Shown in pieces: positions 33,491 through 45,250 of a stretch of 64,000 nucleotides of DNA. This stretch comes from Eumeta japonica (lineage: Eukaryota; Arthropoda; Insecta; Lepidoptera; Psychidae): positions 62,001-126,000 of the forward strand of contig BGZK01001008.1 in the NCBI GenBank assembly GCA_005406025.1. Reading direction: 5' to 3'. The notes beneath the pieces were generated by a model. It ran no database searches and had not been told where the DNA came from. It saw only the letters and a program-made list of their open reading frames with translations. The position numbers and the translations under genes are program-made. Each line of letters opens with the position of its first letter. Position 1 is the stretch's first letter.

Positions 33491-36400
33491 CGTTTGAAAT
33501 AAGGATTGATTTGTTAGTAAATGTATTTATAACATATATTTATTTTTTACATTGTCATTATTTAAAAATGACAATTTTGAAAGCGGCCGGTTAACGTTAA
33601 TATAAAAATGTTTTTTTTGACTCATTAATAAGAAGCGACCCATACAACTTCATATGATTAATAATTGCATTGTCCATTATTCATGGACTATATTTGATAC
33701 TCATTTTACTTCATTCACATTGTGTTTTTGCTCAATCAATTAACTTATGTAAATATATCAAATAAATACTAAAAACATTTTATATTAGATCTGACACACT
33801 GACGATTGAGGTGCTGTTGAAATAAATGTCTGTTATTTTGAAAGCAAGCACAAATAATGGTTTTGTCATTCAATAGACGAAAACAATAACACTTGTTCTT
33901 TGCGAGAGTTGATGTGGGAGTGCACCGGCACGACTTAAAGATACTTGACATGGCAATATTTATAGGCAACATCTAAAAATAAAGAGTATACTAAAATTAA
34001 ACAGATAAAGAACGCCCTAAAATTTGAAAACTAACCTCTCTATGGTAGAATAGTTGACTTTTAAGTGAAACTGATCTTTTAGATGAAATTTCAAAATGCA
34101 CAAGAACAACGAAATTCAACTTAACGATTCTTATACATTTTGAAATCCCCTTGATCGGTGATGAGATCAACGAGTGAGTAAGCATTAGATGCTTATTTGT
34201 TTTAACCATGAGAAAGTCTCCAAAAAAATGTTACGTAGTAAATAATTTTTGGACTAACGTATTACTTCTCTTATTGCTCATAAGCAGCGCAATGGGTCAA
34301 TTCTAAACTAAGCGATCATAAAGGACTGTTGCGATAAGATGGATCAAAAGGAGCTGAGGATTAAAAGCTATTGGCTGACTGCCCATCCAATTTTCTTTGT
34401 TGACGTCCCCGGGGAGCCACACGGAGATTATCTTAACAAAGCAAAGGCGGGAGCCGGCTAAGTTTTGGCATCTGGAGAAGCGACATAATCACGCGCAAAA
34501 TCTAACAGAAAAACCAATTAATGCCTTCTGGGCGGACGTGGTCGCGAAGGAAAACTTATGTTGTACAAATAACTTATTGTGGGGAATGTGTGCAAACCGA
34601 TTAACGTTTTAAAATCATCAGAAAACGTTTATACTCATTAATATGTAGATCGTCACGATATACAAAGTTAGATTAGATATTAGTCAATGCGTTAAAAATT
34701 ATTGACAATTAAATGTTTAAATATCTTTTTTCATGTTCGAATGACTGTGGACTGTTCGCGGAACAAAAACATAAGACAATTGATTTTTGGCGTTAAAATT
34801 TATCGTTGTTTATTTTGTTCAAGTAGTTCAAGTAATTTGTTCAAATCATAATAGAAGATCTTTATCGATTGTAGTCACGCTTATGAGAAGATTCAACTTA
34901 TTGTACAATTAATGGAAATCATTTTCAGGCTTGAAATTGAGATTCCTATTTCCAAGAATTACGCTCATTATCGGTTTGAAAAGCAAAGAATCTAAGAACT
35001 CTGATATCTAATCCTTCCGAACATAAAATGCGAAAATACGTTTTTTAGTTTTTCCTTCTTTGATTCTGGAACGGAGCAATACATCAACTTGCTTTTTGGA
35101 TGGAAATACTTTTTTGGCCGGAAGAATGAAATAGGGCAAGTTGTATCCACAATTTCTAAAATTGTACGATCTCTATGCAATCTTTATGCAACGGTCGCTA
35201 TTGCAGACAGGTTTTGGTACAACGTACCGAACGAGTAGGGAAACATTTTGACGCTATAAGCGCAGAGACATAGCATACAGATCTATTTTTTGTAGAGCGT
35301 GAAAAGCGCACGAAATGAAACATCAGCGCGTGTAGTTTCGCGACAATCCGATAAAATTTACATTCAGATCGAAAACCCTGTAAGAGTCGAACTTTAGTTT
35401 CCGATTCAAAGCCAGACTGTTCCGCGCTACATAATTTTATTAAATTAATTGACTAGACGATCACACGCGCTAAAGCACACATTTAAAATCAAACAGTAGA
35501 TATGTGTGTAGGCCATATAGGGTTTCGTTTCAACCACATTTGCATTAAGTCACACATTATATTTCATATTAATTCACCGTATTCTTACGGTTATTACTAA
35601 AGAATTTCGAAGTAGAAATGCTGAGGTTTCCATTATCAGCTCAACAGCACGAAATGATGACTCCCAGATGCAAACAGTTGAAGAACTAAAAAAATGAGCT
35701 CAAACACACATACGTACTTGTAATATTTGAGAGTATCCCTCGATTTCATTATTACTAAATCCTAATTTAGTGACAAAGAAACCACCAAAAGCATATCCTT
35801 TCAAACAAAGAATAATTTTATGAATTTGTTCACAATTAACTAAGTTACCGCTAAATATTTATGAAAAAAAAACAAGCAGAAGAATGTAGAAACTCCTCTT
35901 TTTTATTGTAATCACTTGAAAAAGTGAAGGAATTCATAATAATATTTTCATCGCGGGTGCAGCCCCTAGCGAAAGCTAGTTCGTGTATATGTTCATATTT
36001 ATCTATTTTAGTTATTAAAATAACATGTTTATTAAAGTTACACGCTGGTTTTTCGATAACTAAGTTTACTTGTATTAATATTTTCAATAGACAATACAGC
36101 TGAAACTAGAGAAGTGACTTAAAGATATGCACATTTCGAGTTAAAAAAAAAAAATTGATCAAATTAAATTTTGCTAAATTATATAAAACATAATTTCGTA
36201 AACTATACAAAATAAAAACGAAATAGTCAAGCACATACTATAGCATGCCATTTGTTCCGTTATTAAAAGTTTTATTACCACTCTCATGTACTTAAAATTG
36301 TTATTACGATGACTGCACTGTGCACTATAACTACAATACAGACTTTGATTTCTAAGTGATTTAATTTAATAAATAAGTAATTAATCCCTCATGTGGGAAT

Positions 36401-37732
36401 TATGAAAAAAAATGTAAATTGCGACAGCTGCGCATTAAGATATTAATAAATTATTTAAATTTTAATAATGTCAAACTTTTAATTTTATTTAATTAATTTG
36501 TTTGATTTCATTAAATTGTTTTTTTTTTCATATTTATTTAAGAATTTGGAATAGAGTTATTAGGTTTTGCGTGTATTACGGCCCATATTCCCCAAAAGCA
36601 AATATTTTCGGTTTTTGACGTCAAAAGGTACGAAAACTCTGCATAAATTCTCTTTGACAATCTTTCATCATACGTGAAACCTTTTATAATATCAATATTA
36701 CTAGTACTGATTGGTATCCATTATAGTATCGCACATTGAAACCCTCTGTGAATTGACAGTCACCTCTGTAACAAAGTAATACTTGTAACAAAATTGATAT
36801 TGTATCCAAGCATGTCATTCGATTAAAATTCGTTCGGGCATTATAAATTTCGGCTGTTTGATTTCCGAAAGAACTATTCATCTTGACGGAACAAAAGCAT
36901 CTTAACCCCCAATTAAACATTAAATCCGTCCACAAAGGAAATTTTAATCGATCTATTTACTGAATTAAGACCTAGCTAGAATTATTGTCTCAAAAGAACA
37001 GTGTATATTTCTGGTACTTAAAGTAGTCTACACAATTTTCCAGTCCATAATCTATGTATATGTTACATATAGGATTAATCTATTGTTTCGTTTCTATCCA
37101 AAAAAAAGTCAAACCAACAAATACACTGTTATAATTATAAAATTATTAATATTTCATATTTATTGTTAGTAAGTACACTAAATATAATTTTGACAAGATG
37201 ATTTGTGAATATGAGATATTTTGTGCATATTTTTTACCATATACGATTCGGTGGGAACCAAGCAGTGTAGCATTCATAACTTATCTGGAGTCTAACCTCG
37301 GGAGAGTTGGCTGCTGATGTCCCGATATCCTGTCGATTTACATTGCGCTGAACGCTGGGAGTCCGCTCTAACGACCTCGCCGGATTTATTTCCAGGGACC
37401 ATCCACAGAGATTGTTCATTGCCTTTGCGGCGGAGAATATTCCCAATGATATATGAAATTTCAACAGAGAATAGAGCTACATATGCGGAAATTTATATAA
37501 GTTGAAATAAATGTCTTTATAAGCAGTAACAGTACGTTTTATTTCCGTTATGCAGTAATTCTAGATAATACATTATTAGGGTTTCTCATGAAATATCGAA
37601 ATTCTTGTCCTTTGAGTTTTATCGAAAATCTAACAAACATGGAACGGTTATCAAAGTTTTCTTGTAATCTACATAACTTTAACAAGAAGTTTCACTTATT
37701 ATTTTGGAACCAAATGTGTACGTAAGAAAAAC
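33490..37732. other. Long AT-rich stretch, no gene seen
   Basis: 35945-36005 on the minus strand is a fragment of the 'ACTAGCTTTCGCTAGGGGCTGCACCCGCG' repeat family. 34300-34600 and 37234-37500 are of balanced composition with short frames on either strand that I cannot assign. 37381-37392 has an acceptor-like TTTATTTCCAG, but no exon can be defended. Confidence 0.4.
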
Positions 37733-37756
37733 ACGGACATGTAATGTCCGTAAAAT

Positions 37757-40700
37757 CATTCCCTCACTATGTCCCAACCTACAAATTCAAACACTTTTGT
37801 ATTATCAAACAAACAAAAATAGTAATAACAGTTTACTGTCAAGACTTTTCGATTAAAAATATGACAGACTAATAAAAAATCTTAACTTGGAATATATAGT
37901 AAAACCGGATGTAAAATTGAAAATATACACGTGTCTCATAAAAATAAATCATTCCCTCACATTGTTGCTGACAATCAAATTATGAACGCATTCTCAATGA
38001 ATCGTGAACGCTACTATTAGTTTTGATAGTTGGTAGTCCTGTCAACTTATCATAATGGCGAAATTACCGTGAGCGTGTTGCAGTTTGTGTTCCACAAAGT
38101 TAAAATTTTTGGTCAAATTACATTTTTCATTGTCATTCCCCACACCCGGAAAAACAAAAGGTAAAATACTTTAAGCGTTGTTAATTACATTTTTATGGGA
38201 GTAGTTTTTATGCAAAGCAAATTTCCAAAAGTGAGGTTATGTCAGGAGTTTTTATTTTTATTCTTTGTTTCATCATTCCTCACCGTCATTCCCTCACATA
38301 AATTTGTAGTGAGGGAATGATGATTTATGAGGGAATGATTTTCTAACAAAGGTCAATTTGCTTTTGATTGTTTACTTTACCTAACTGTATTATCTTTTGT
38401 GTAGGGTCAAATAATGTCGAGAAAAAGAAGATCAGCGAAGAAGAAGCTAAATTAAAAAGAAAGAGTATGATAGGAAGCGTAGGGAGAAAATGAAATCTGA
38501 CCCTGTAAGTCTCGAAGTACTTCGCGGAAAAGAAAGAGTTAAATATCTTAAAAAAGAAAATGGCCAAGTTAAGCTTATATCCACTATGAGTTCCAGGGAA
38601 AAAGGCAAAAAGGAAAATTGGAAGAAAAATAGCCAAACATATAGATACAAAACAGCGAAGGTACGTAAGAATTTAGCAAAATTATTAGACGAGACACCAC
38701 ATCCTAGCTCAGGATTGGTTATTCAAAATAATAATGAGGTCAGGAACCTGGCAGCTATTCGAAGGAGGCAGCAATTAAGACGACGTACAGCAATATTTTA
38801 TTCGAAAATAAGCAGGTTACAGGAGAGATTGAACCGTGAAATAAGAAATAAAGAGAAATATCGTAAGAGATGTCAAAGACTAATCAAGAATAATCAGACT
38901 TCTCCTGAAGCTAAAGTATCAGCACTGTTGAAGAACATCAAAGTTCCTGAAGTTGTGAGAAAGAAGCTTATTTTGTCGGAAGTTCTAACGAAACAACTAA
39001 AAGACAGATACATTAACTTAAAGAAACATGTTGAAAAGAAGAAATATTTTGAGATTATAAAACCAGATCTTTTGAAGAAACACAAATTGCTGCACTTATC
39101 AAAACCGTTTTTCAGACACGGGACATACAAAAGACCGGCACCAGGAAAATAAATGCTCAATTTATGAAAGTTAAAAAGACATAGAAGATTTTTGGAAAAT
39201 GACGAGAACTCCTGAATGTGCCCAGGAAAGAAAGATTTTATTAGGTCTAAAGGAGAGGTAAAACAAAACGTGTTTTGTGATACTATGAAAAATTTGCACA
39301 AAAATTTCTGTCGAAGGTTGAATATCAAATAAGCTTGGCAACATTTTGTCGACTTCGACCTTTTGGGTGACTTGGCGAGCATAAAGACCGAAACACATGC
39401 GCATGTGTCATTCATGCAAATATTCAACTGATTATAATGAAATTGTATGAAAATAAAGCCTTATGTTGCGGTAATATAACAAGATTTCTAGCTATGATAA
39501 CATGCAATGTCCATTCAACGAAATGTTTGTTACGAGAATGTGATGGTTGTTCAAACAAAGGGATGGAATATTATCTTCCACAGCCAAACCGAAGAGTGAC
39601 CTATCATCAGTGGATGTATGAAACTACATCCTATGAAAAAAATGGAAAGATGAAGACAGTACGAAAACCCGTTAAAAAAGCGATCAATGTTTCACTAAGA
39701 AAACTAGTGCTCCAGTTAGAAGAAAAGTTGCCTTTATTCTTTAAACATGTTGCCACGATAACGCACCAGTATCAGACCATCTCAGAACTTAAAAAAAAAT
39801 TGACTGACAATGAAGTCCTTATTCATATAGACTTCAGTGAGAACTATTGTTGCAAATATAACGAAGAGATTCAGGCAGTTCATTTTGAGGGGCCAGGCAA
39901 CAAGTTACACTCCATACAGGGTGTTATATTTACGTGACAATGATACTGTTAAACCCCAAACTTTTGTTCTCTCTGAAAATAACAGGCACGATACTATGGC
40001 GGTATGGGCACACTTAGTACCAGTTTTAAGTGGCTTAAGAATCAGAATTTAAACATACACAGAATACACATACTAAGTGATAGTCCTGTCAATCAGTACA
40101 AGAACAAGTTCATGTTCCACGTTGTATATCGTCATATAAATGATTTATTTCCGGGTACGACATTTTTTCATGGCATTACTCAGAGCCAGGCCATGGCAAA
40201 GGCGCACCTGATGGCGTCGGTGGTACTTTAAAAGAACTGCTGACAAAGCAATAGCTGAAGGCCAAGACATCGTGGATTTAAGTTCACTCAAAACATTTTG
40301 TTGGCTAGATGTTCTTCAATAATTCTTTTGAAGTTACCACTGCAAATATCGCAGAGATTGAAGACTTAGTTAAACAGTCACAAACCATCACTGCATTCCG
40401 CGGAACTCAAAAAATTCGCCAATTTGTCTTTACTGATGTCCTGGAGTTTAGAAGCCTTTCATGTTCTGAATGTGAAGGAAAATGTAAACATTTTCATTTG
40501 GGGTATTACTCATCTTCAAATCCTTGCATTAAAAAAACCCAAAGCATTTCACTTGGCCGTCGTAGTGAAATGCAAACACGAACCAAATCACATGGTGGAC
40601 AATCATCGAATGATGTTATATGTACATCATATAAAAATCCCACTTATAATATAGGCGATCATGTCCTGATCAAATGGGACGAAAAAGTTTATCCAGGCGA

Positions 40701-41275
40701 AATAATGTCAGTTTTTGAAGAAGGTGCTTTAGTAAAGTGTATGAAAAAAGGAACCAAATCTTGGAGATGGCCAATAATTAAGGATGAACAGCTGTATCAC
40801 TGGAATGATATTCAGCAGAAAATTAGGCCACCAACATTAATCAAAAAAGGATGTTATTCTGTGAAGGAAATAGATGATAATATCTAATTGAGATGACTGT
40901 TTTTGTAACTTTGAGACTGAATAGATAAAAAAGTAGATTTTCAGTTATAAGTAATTTTCATTGTTTCGTTGATTTCGCCTATAAGGCTATTGTTAAAACT
41001 AAATAATATAAGAGAACTTTACTCCATTGTCAAAATGCCAGCTAAGTTAATTATTAAGAGAAGATATTTTGTTTTTTACTCAGTTTTATACTGCCACTGT
41101 AATTGCAATATAGAAATTTAAGTTAAGTTAAATGAAAATGATCCAGTGGTATAACAATAACCTTGTGATTTTCTGTTAATACTAATATAAAAAAATAATT
41201 ACTAAATAAAAAGATAATTTAAAAATAAACAATTTTATCCCACGTCATTCCCTCACGTAAGTCGTCATTCCCTCA
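37757..41275. repeat. CATTCCCTCAC subterminal repeat set
   Basis: Exact 11-mers occur at 37757-37767, 37950-37960, 38287-38297 and 41246-41256, with an inverted exact copy at 38309-38319. Ten-base matches occur at 38328-38337 (inverted) and 41266-41275, and a variant (CATTCCCCAC) at 38134. None lie inside the coding region. The 38286-38297 and 38309-38320 pair forms a perfect 12-bp inverted repeat with an 11-nt loop. The placement at both ends is what transposase-binding sites look like; that role is inference. Confidence 0.85.
38414..40887 (+). pseudogene. DDE-like transposase pseudogene, unrecognised family
   Basis: About 820 codons. It starts 'MSRKRRSAKKK' at ATG 38414, just after a possible acceptor (TTTTGTGTAG). 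38490-39152 is a very basic, coiled-coil-like region ('RRRQQLRRRTAIFYSKISRL', 'KYRKRCQRLIKNN', 'AKVSALLKNIKVPEVVRKKL'). Frame-shifted pieces follow ('MCPGKKDFIRSKGEVKQ', 'ISLATFCRLRPF', 'DRNTCACVIHANIQL'). 39437-39937 has Cys-rich 'CNVHSTKCLLRECDGC' and then 'VLIHIDFSENYCCKYNEEIQ' (Asp at 39830). Next come 'MAVWAHLVPVL', 'ILSDSPVNQYKNK' (Asp at 40079) and 'EPGHGKGAPDGVGG' (Glu at 40183). The last two acidic residues are about 34-35 apart, as in DDE enzymes. 40309-40887 holds 'CSECEGKCKHFH' and a C-terminal beta-barrel-like module ('YNIGDHVLIKWDEKVYPGEI'). At least seven frameshifts or stops break it. I remember similar unnamed proteins in animal genomes but cannot name the family. Confidence 0.75.
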
Positions 41276-41280
41276 TTTTC

Positions 41281-41855
41281 ATTTTTTTAAAATATCTTCA
41301 TAATCCACGTAAAATACGTTTATTCTAGGGACCACTATATAATTAAATTTTTGCAACATCAAGACCACAAAATTCATAGAAAATATATACAATTTCTTTT
41401 CAATATTATTTGCGAATTACATAATGACAAAATTTCGGGATTTCGTGAGAATTACCCATTAATGGTGGAACATTTCTACTTATTTATAATATTGAAATTG
41501 CAATTTTTGTTGATTTTAAATAAATATTCTCACCAACCGGTTATGCAGATGTTGCTGACACTTTCCCCAGCTTTGTCGCACGTTTTCTGCTCATAATTAA
41601 TTTGTCTCGCGTAATGATCGTTGTCCTTGCCCCGTCTCAAGGAATGAGTTTTGACATAACTTTGACGTTCAATTAATAATTTTATAATTATATATAGGGA
41701 TAATAAAGATGTACGTACATATTTTTCTTTTCTTTAAAAAAAACAGCCGTTGAAGGATGTACGTCGTGCATATCGAGATGCTCAGAATATGTTTAGTTAG
41801 ATTTAATATAATTATTAATACTATTCTAGTATCTTTTTCATGCCGCTGGATTTTA
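41281..41855. other. AT-rich sequence, no gene seen
   Basis: Nothing recognised. It may include the right end of the preceding transposon. Confidence 0.4.
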
Positions 41856-41859
41856 TCAT

Positions 41860-42140
41860 TGTTCCGCTCGCTAGAAATATCATCAACGCAATCGTGATGA
41901 CTAGCGTTCTATCTTACCCTTAATACGAAATTTTCAACCACGCGTACTGCAAAAATCTGGAATGATGTATCATCAGCGGTATGCTCAATAAATTATGACA
42001 ACAAAGGATTTTTCAAGAAACGAGCACATTCCTTTTTAAAAGGCCGGCAGCGCACCAGTGACTCCCCTGCGGTTGAGGGTGTGTATGGACGGCGGTGAAC
42101 ACATAATCTCCAGCGTCTTGTATGTTCGTTTCTCGTTTAA
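41860..42140 (+). mobile_element. LINE 3' fragment (end of ORF2 plus short 3' region)
   Basis: In the frame from 41938, 'TTRTAKIWNDVSSAVC', 'NKGFFKKRAHSFLKGRQRT' and 'SPAVEGVYGRR' end at a stop at 42096. 'RTAK.WN.L..AV' followed by 'FK...' and a terminal 'VYGRR' are typical of the extreme C-terminus of Jockey/BmRT-type ORF2 proteins. Everything upstream is missing, the usual outcome of 5' truncation during insertion. A 40-bp 3' region follows. It is not the same family as the LINEs at 3.6 and 16 kb as far as can be judged. Confidence 0.65.
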
Positions 42141-44515
42141 CAAGCCCATGAAGAAAATCTTAGCACTACGATACGGAAAACGAAAAAAGTTTCAAATAAA
42201 GAGAATCCAATCTAAAATTCTCGGATATTAAAGTGCGGGTTGTTTCCTAATTGCAGGGTGAATTATCCGTAAATTTACTATTTGAATTACGATGGATCTA
42301 GGTAATAGCGGCTTAACCGATATGAGCGGACCGGCGCGGGCGGCAGGTGCGGGCGACACGCGGCGCCGCCGTCCCGGGCGCTGTACTAATTTGTCAGAAT
42401 TAAGAGGCGGTCCCTCATCAACCCTCTATCGGGACAAGAACTGTCACTACTGCGTCTCGGCTGAGATATTGCACGGATATTCATCGCGCCTATGATAAGT
42501 GATCAATCTCTGACTATGGATTTTCCTATCCAAATTGTGTGAAATGATAATTAATTAATGCATTTATTAGTTTTTGAGGACTTTGTGTGTTCAGATGGGA
42601 CGATTGAAGCTTATTGAGGCGGCTGCATTTTAGTAAATAGCAGAACTGCCGCAAATAATATAGCAACAAATTACAATTATTGTAATAAATTATTTTCATA
42701 TTTTTTCTAAATTTCGTTAATATTTGTAGAAACTTCACTCCTAATCTAACAAATTTTAAGACTATGAGATTAACAGCACTCAAGTTATTGTCGAACAAAG
42801 ATACAAATATAAAATCGTCGCAGTTAACTCTAAGATCTTGTTTCGCTCGGTCGACAATATAGTAAAAAGCTCTAGATATATGCTACAATACTTCTTTATA
42901 ACATATATCTGGAGTGCTTTTTGTACATTGTGTGAAAAGAGTTTATTAAAGAAGGATGACTCCAAAAATTTTCGCTATTTTGAAAATCATAGAGCTCAAA
43001 TATGTTGGTATATACATATAAGTTTTCATTTTGTAAGATCAAGAATATAGCCATCTATGTTATTTTAAAACTCTTGTAGCACGAAACTAAACTTTAAAGC
43101 TTATCAAAATTTCGAATTGATCTGATTTTTTTTTAATATGTTAAGAGAAAGCATTTTACAGTATTCTCTTCCCAACTATATGTCTAGCACAAATTAACAC
43201 ATAGATAAGCTTTGATATTAATATTTAAATATCCGACTTTGGAAACTGATTTCGATTATTTCTAGAGATTTAACATATTATCACAATAATTGTCAGATTA
43301 GCCATTTAGTACCTTAAAATTGAGGCATCTAAAAAAAGTCGATTTTGAAAATCAGAATGTAAACAATAAGTCCCCGAAAATTATTAACAAAAATCTTAGT
43401 GAAAGCTAAAATATTGAGCGGTGTCTACAGCGATACTGCCGATATTAGAACATTTTATACTTTTCCCACAATAATCTGTAAATTACTTCAATGAATAAGC
43501 ACCAGTGTGAAGTGATAATAAGATCTCCTGCTCAAGTGTCGCGTATTCCCGGACGTAATAAGAAGCTCGTTTTTCTCGTCATCCGTCTTACAGATTACCC
43601 ACGGGTGAAATCCATCAGGGCTCAGATCGCTAATTTATTGCTCAGAGCGTGTAAGTGTTTTGTTACGATGTTTCTGGCGTTGTGTACATGCTGCAACGTG
43701 TGAATGCTTATTTACGTAAGTTACATCAAAAATATATTTGCATCTTTGTGCTTGTTTAATTTAGAAAATATCGTTGTTGTTAAGCTCATAAAAAAATAAG
43801 CTCATAGAGAAAATATTCTCTTGTTTACATTGTATACATGTGAGCGATTTTCCTCTTTGCATATTACCTTTTGCGCGCTATTTGGTCCGTGTGGACTACG
43901 AAATAACACTAACAGCAAACTAGTTAAAAACATTAAAAGTTATTTATTTATTGTATTAATAAAACGTCAAAGTATGTATGATGTTATAGCATGATAAAAT
44001 TATTGAAATTTCCATTACAATTAATATGTATCAGTAAAGATAAATAGTGTTAAGCGTCAGTGATGAGTTTGCATATTTGGGGATTATCTATGAGTTTCTC
44101 GTAGAGTGCTAATGAGCAGAGCGTCGAACAAACAGCTGTCTCGTCAGAGCCAGACGGGGGTGTACATGTTCTTAATTAATAGTTGTTGCGGTATGGCCTC
44201 AGGGTGGCGCTGCGGTCGCCGGGCCCGACTGCGTGCCGCATCAAGGTCGCAACCCGGCCTGTTCTCCACACAGAGACCTGCCAAAATGCCATGTAAATAG
44301 TTTTTATTTAATTATACATTCAGGATATATTTAGTTTTGCGGTAACATTGAATAAAGGATAATAGAGTTAAGATAGCGGCCGAATACTAAAACGCCACTA
44401 AAATTTTTGAGACCTGCTTAATTATTTATCAAGCTGTTGGCTTAGTGCACATTGGATGTTCGAACGCACGTATAAAGAATAGTACGTATCAAATACCGGG
44501 TGTTGCCTTCATTTG
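42141..44515. other. Mostly AT-rich; GC-rich patches at 42310-42480 and 44170-44290
   Basis: 42243-42256 reads as an acceptor (TGTTTCCTAATTGCAG) and is followed by ACGATGG and an open frame 42292-42495 of high GC ('MDLGNSGLTDMSGPARAAG...'). It could be a first coding exon or GC-rich non-coding DNA, and I cannot assign it. 43490-43700 and 44105-44300 have similar short frames without family resemblance. No firm gene is seen. Confidence 0.3.
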
Positions 44516-45250
44516 TACGAGGGGTGTTCAATATAAAGTGATAACGAGGCACAAACTTTTTGTAACCAAAAAAAGTAAATAGTGTCTGGTAAATCTGTAA
44601 TATTGATTAGATTTAAAAAAAATGAAATTACATTAATATATTTTTCATTTTAAAAATGAAAGTCTTTTGTTTTCAGTCTATCGTAGGGTGTCGTCGAAAA
44701 CGGAAAAAGTTGAATTGCGCGTGGATAAGAGTCTGTGCTTGAACAATTTCACTACGAAATAAGTTAATCAAGACTTACAGGATATTTTAGGAGCAAATGC
44801 TCCACGATATTCTGCCCGTTGGTGCACCGAATTTAAATTCGGGTAGCCCAACATCGCTAGTGACGTAAGAAATGTGTAGAGAATTTGAAAAAAATATTTC
44901 ACCAGATTGTCGTGCGGCCGAATTTATAGCTAAAGGAACAAAGATTTCGTTTGGTGGTGTACGTAGCATTTTACACAAAGGCTTGGGGATGAAAAAAGTA
45001 TTCACGCGCCGGGTCCCCACAACGCTTACCGATGCACAAAAACAAACCAGACTGAATATTTCTCGAGCTTCTTTGGAATGGTTACAACTAGATCTCGATA
45101 GTTTTTTGATTCGATTTACAACCATGGAAGAAACGTGGCATTACGATCCAGAAATAAAATTACAATCCACTCGGAAAAGCAATCATCTCCAACCCCTAAG
45201 AAGTTCAAGGCGAGCCGTTCTGCCGAAAAAGTCATGGGCGAAAAATATTA
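44516..45250 (+). mobile_element. Truncated mariner remnant (same family as 7580-8065)
   Basis: The left border TACGAGGGGTGTTCAATA (44516) looks like the terminal wording of SETMAR-type mariners. The element then runs into a transposase gene that stops abruptly at about 45235, so the 3' half is missing. It shares with the minus-strand element at 7.6-8.06 kb a nearly identical stretch before the helix-turn-helix. No right terminal repeat is seen. Confidence 0.72.
44690..45240 (+). pseudogene. Mariner transposase pseudogene (SETMAR-like branch)
   Basis: Transposase of the mariner family, N-terminal two-thirds only. Frames in order: 'ELRVDKSLCLNNFTTK' with a stop at 44760, 'DILGANAPRYSARWCTEFKFG' (helix-turn-helix, 44785-44843) and a stop. 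The main open frame 44872-45315 follows: 'FVWWC'-shifted sequence, then 'ISFGGVRSILHKGLGMKKVFTRRVPTTLTDAQKQTRLNISRASLEWLQ', where the second DNA-binding helix and linker lie. 'RFTTMEETWHYDPE' then contains the first catalytic site, where the conserved Asp of 'TMDETW' is Glu. 'SRRAVLPKKSWA' is the last recognisable piece. The catalytic Asp change and truncation make it dead. The last 25 codons of the open frame are not transposase. Confidence 0.8.

Larger units (their letters stand above)
37733..41280 (+). mobile_element. Decayed DNA transposon of unrecognised superfamily
   Basis: About 3.5 kb with a single broken protein-coding region (38414-40887) flanked on both sides by copies of CATTCCCTCAC. 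Copies lie at 37757, 37950, 38287 (plus inverted copies at 38309 and 38328), 41246 and 41266. A perfect 8-bp-arm hairpin (ACGGACAT GTA ATGTCCGT, 37733-37751) stands just outside the leftmost copy. I could not find convincing terminal inverted repeats or a target duplication, so the true ends may lie somewhat outside the interval. The coding content shows it to be a transposase (see that entry). I cannot match it to mariner, hAT, piggyBac, PIF, Transib or P. Confidence 0.72.

Noticed and set aside
37234..37505. Overlapping frames with an acceptor-like TTTATTTCCAG
   Set aside because: No donor in range, no family resemblance, frames on both strands equally open.
38894..39427. Minus-strand 177-codon frame
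   Set aside because: Antisense shadow of the transposase pseudogene's basic region.
42292..42495. 67-codon ATG frame with good start context
   Set aside because: GC-rich and Arg/Gly-rich as expected from composition. The acceptor in front is suggestive, but no partner exon or family was seen.
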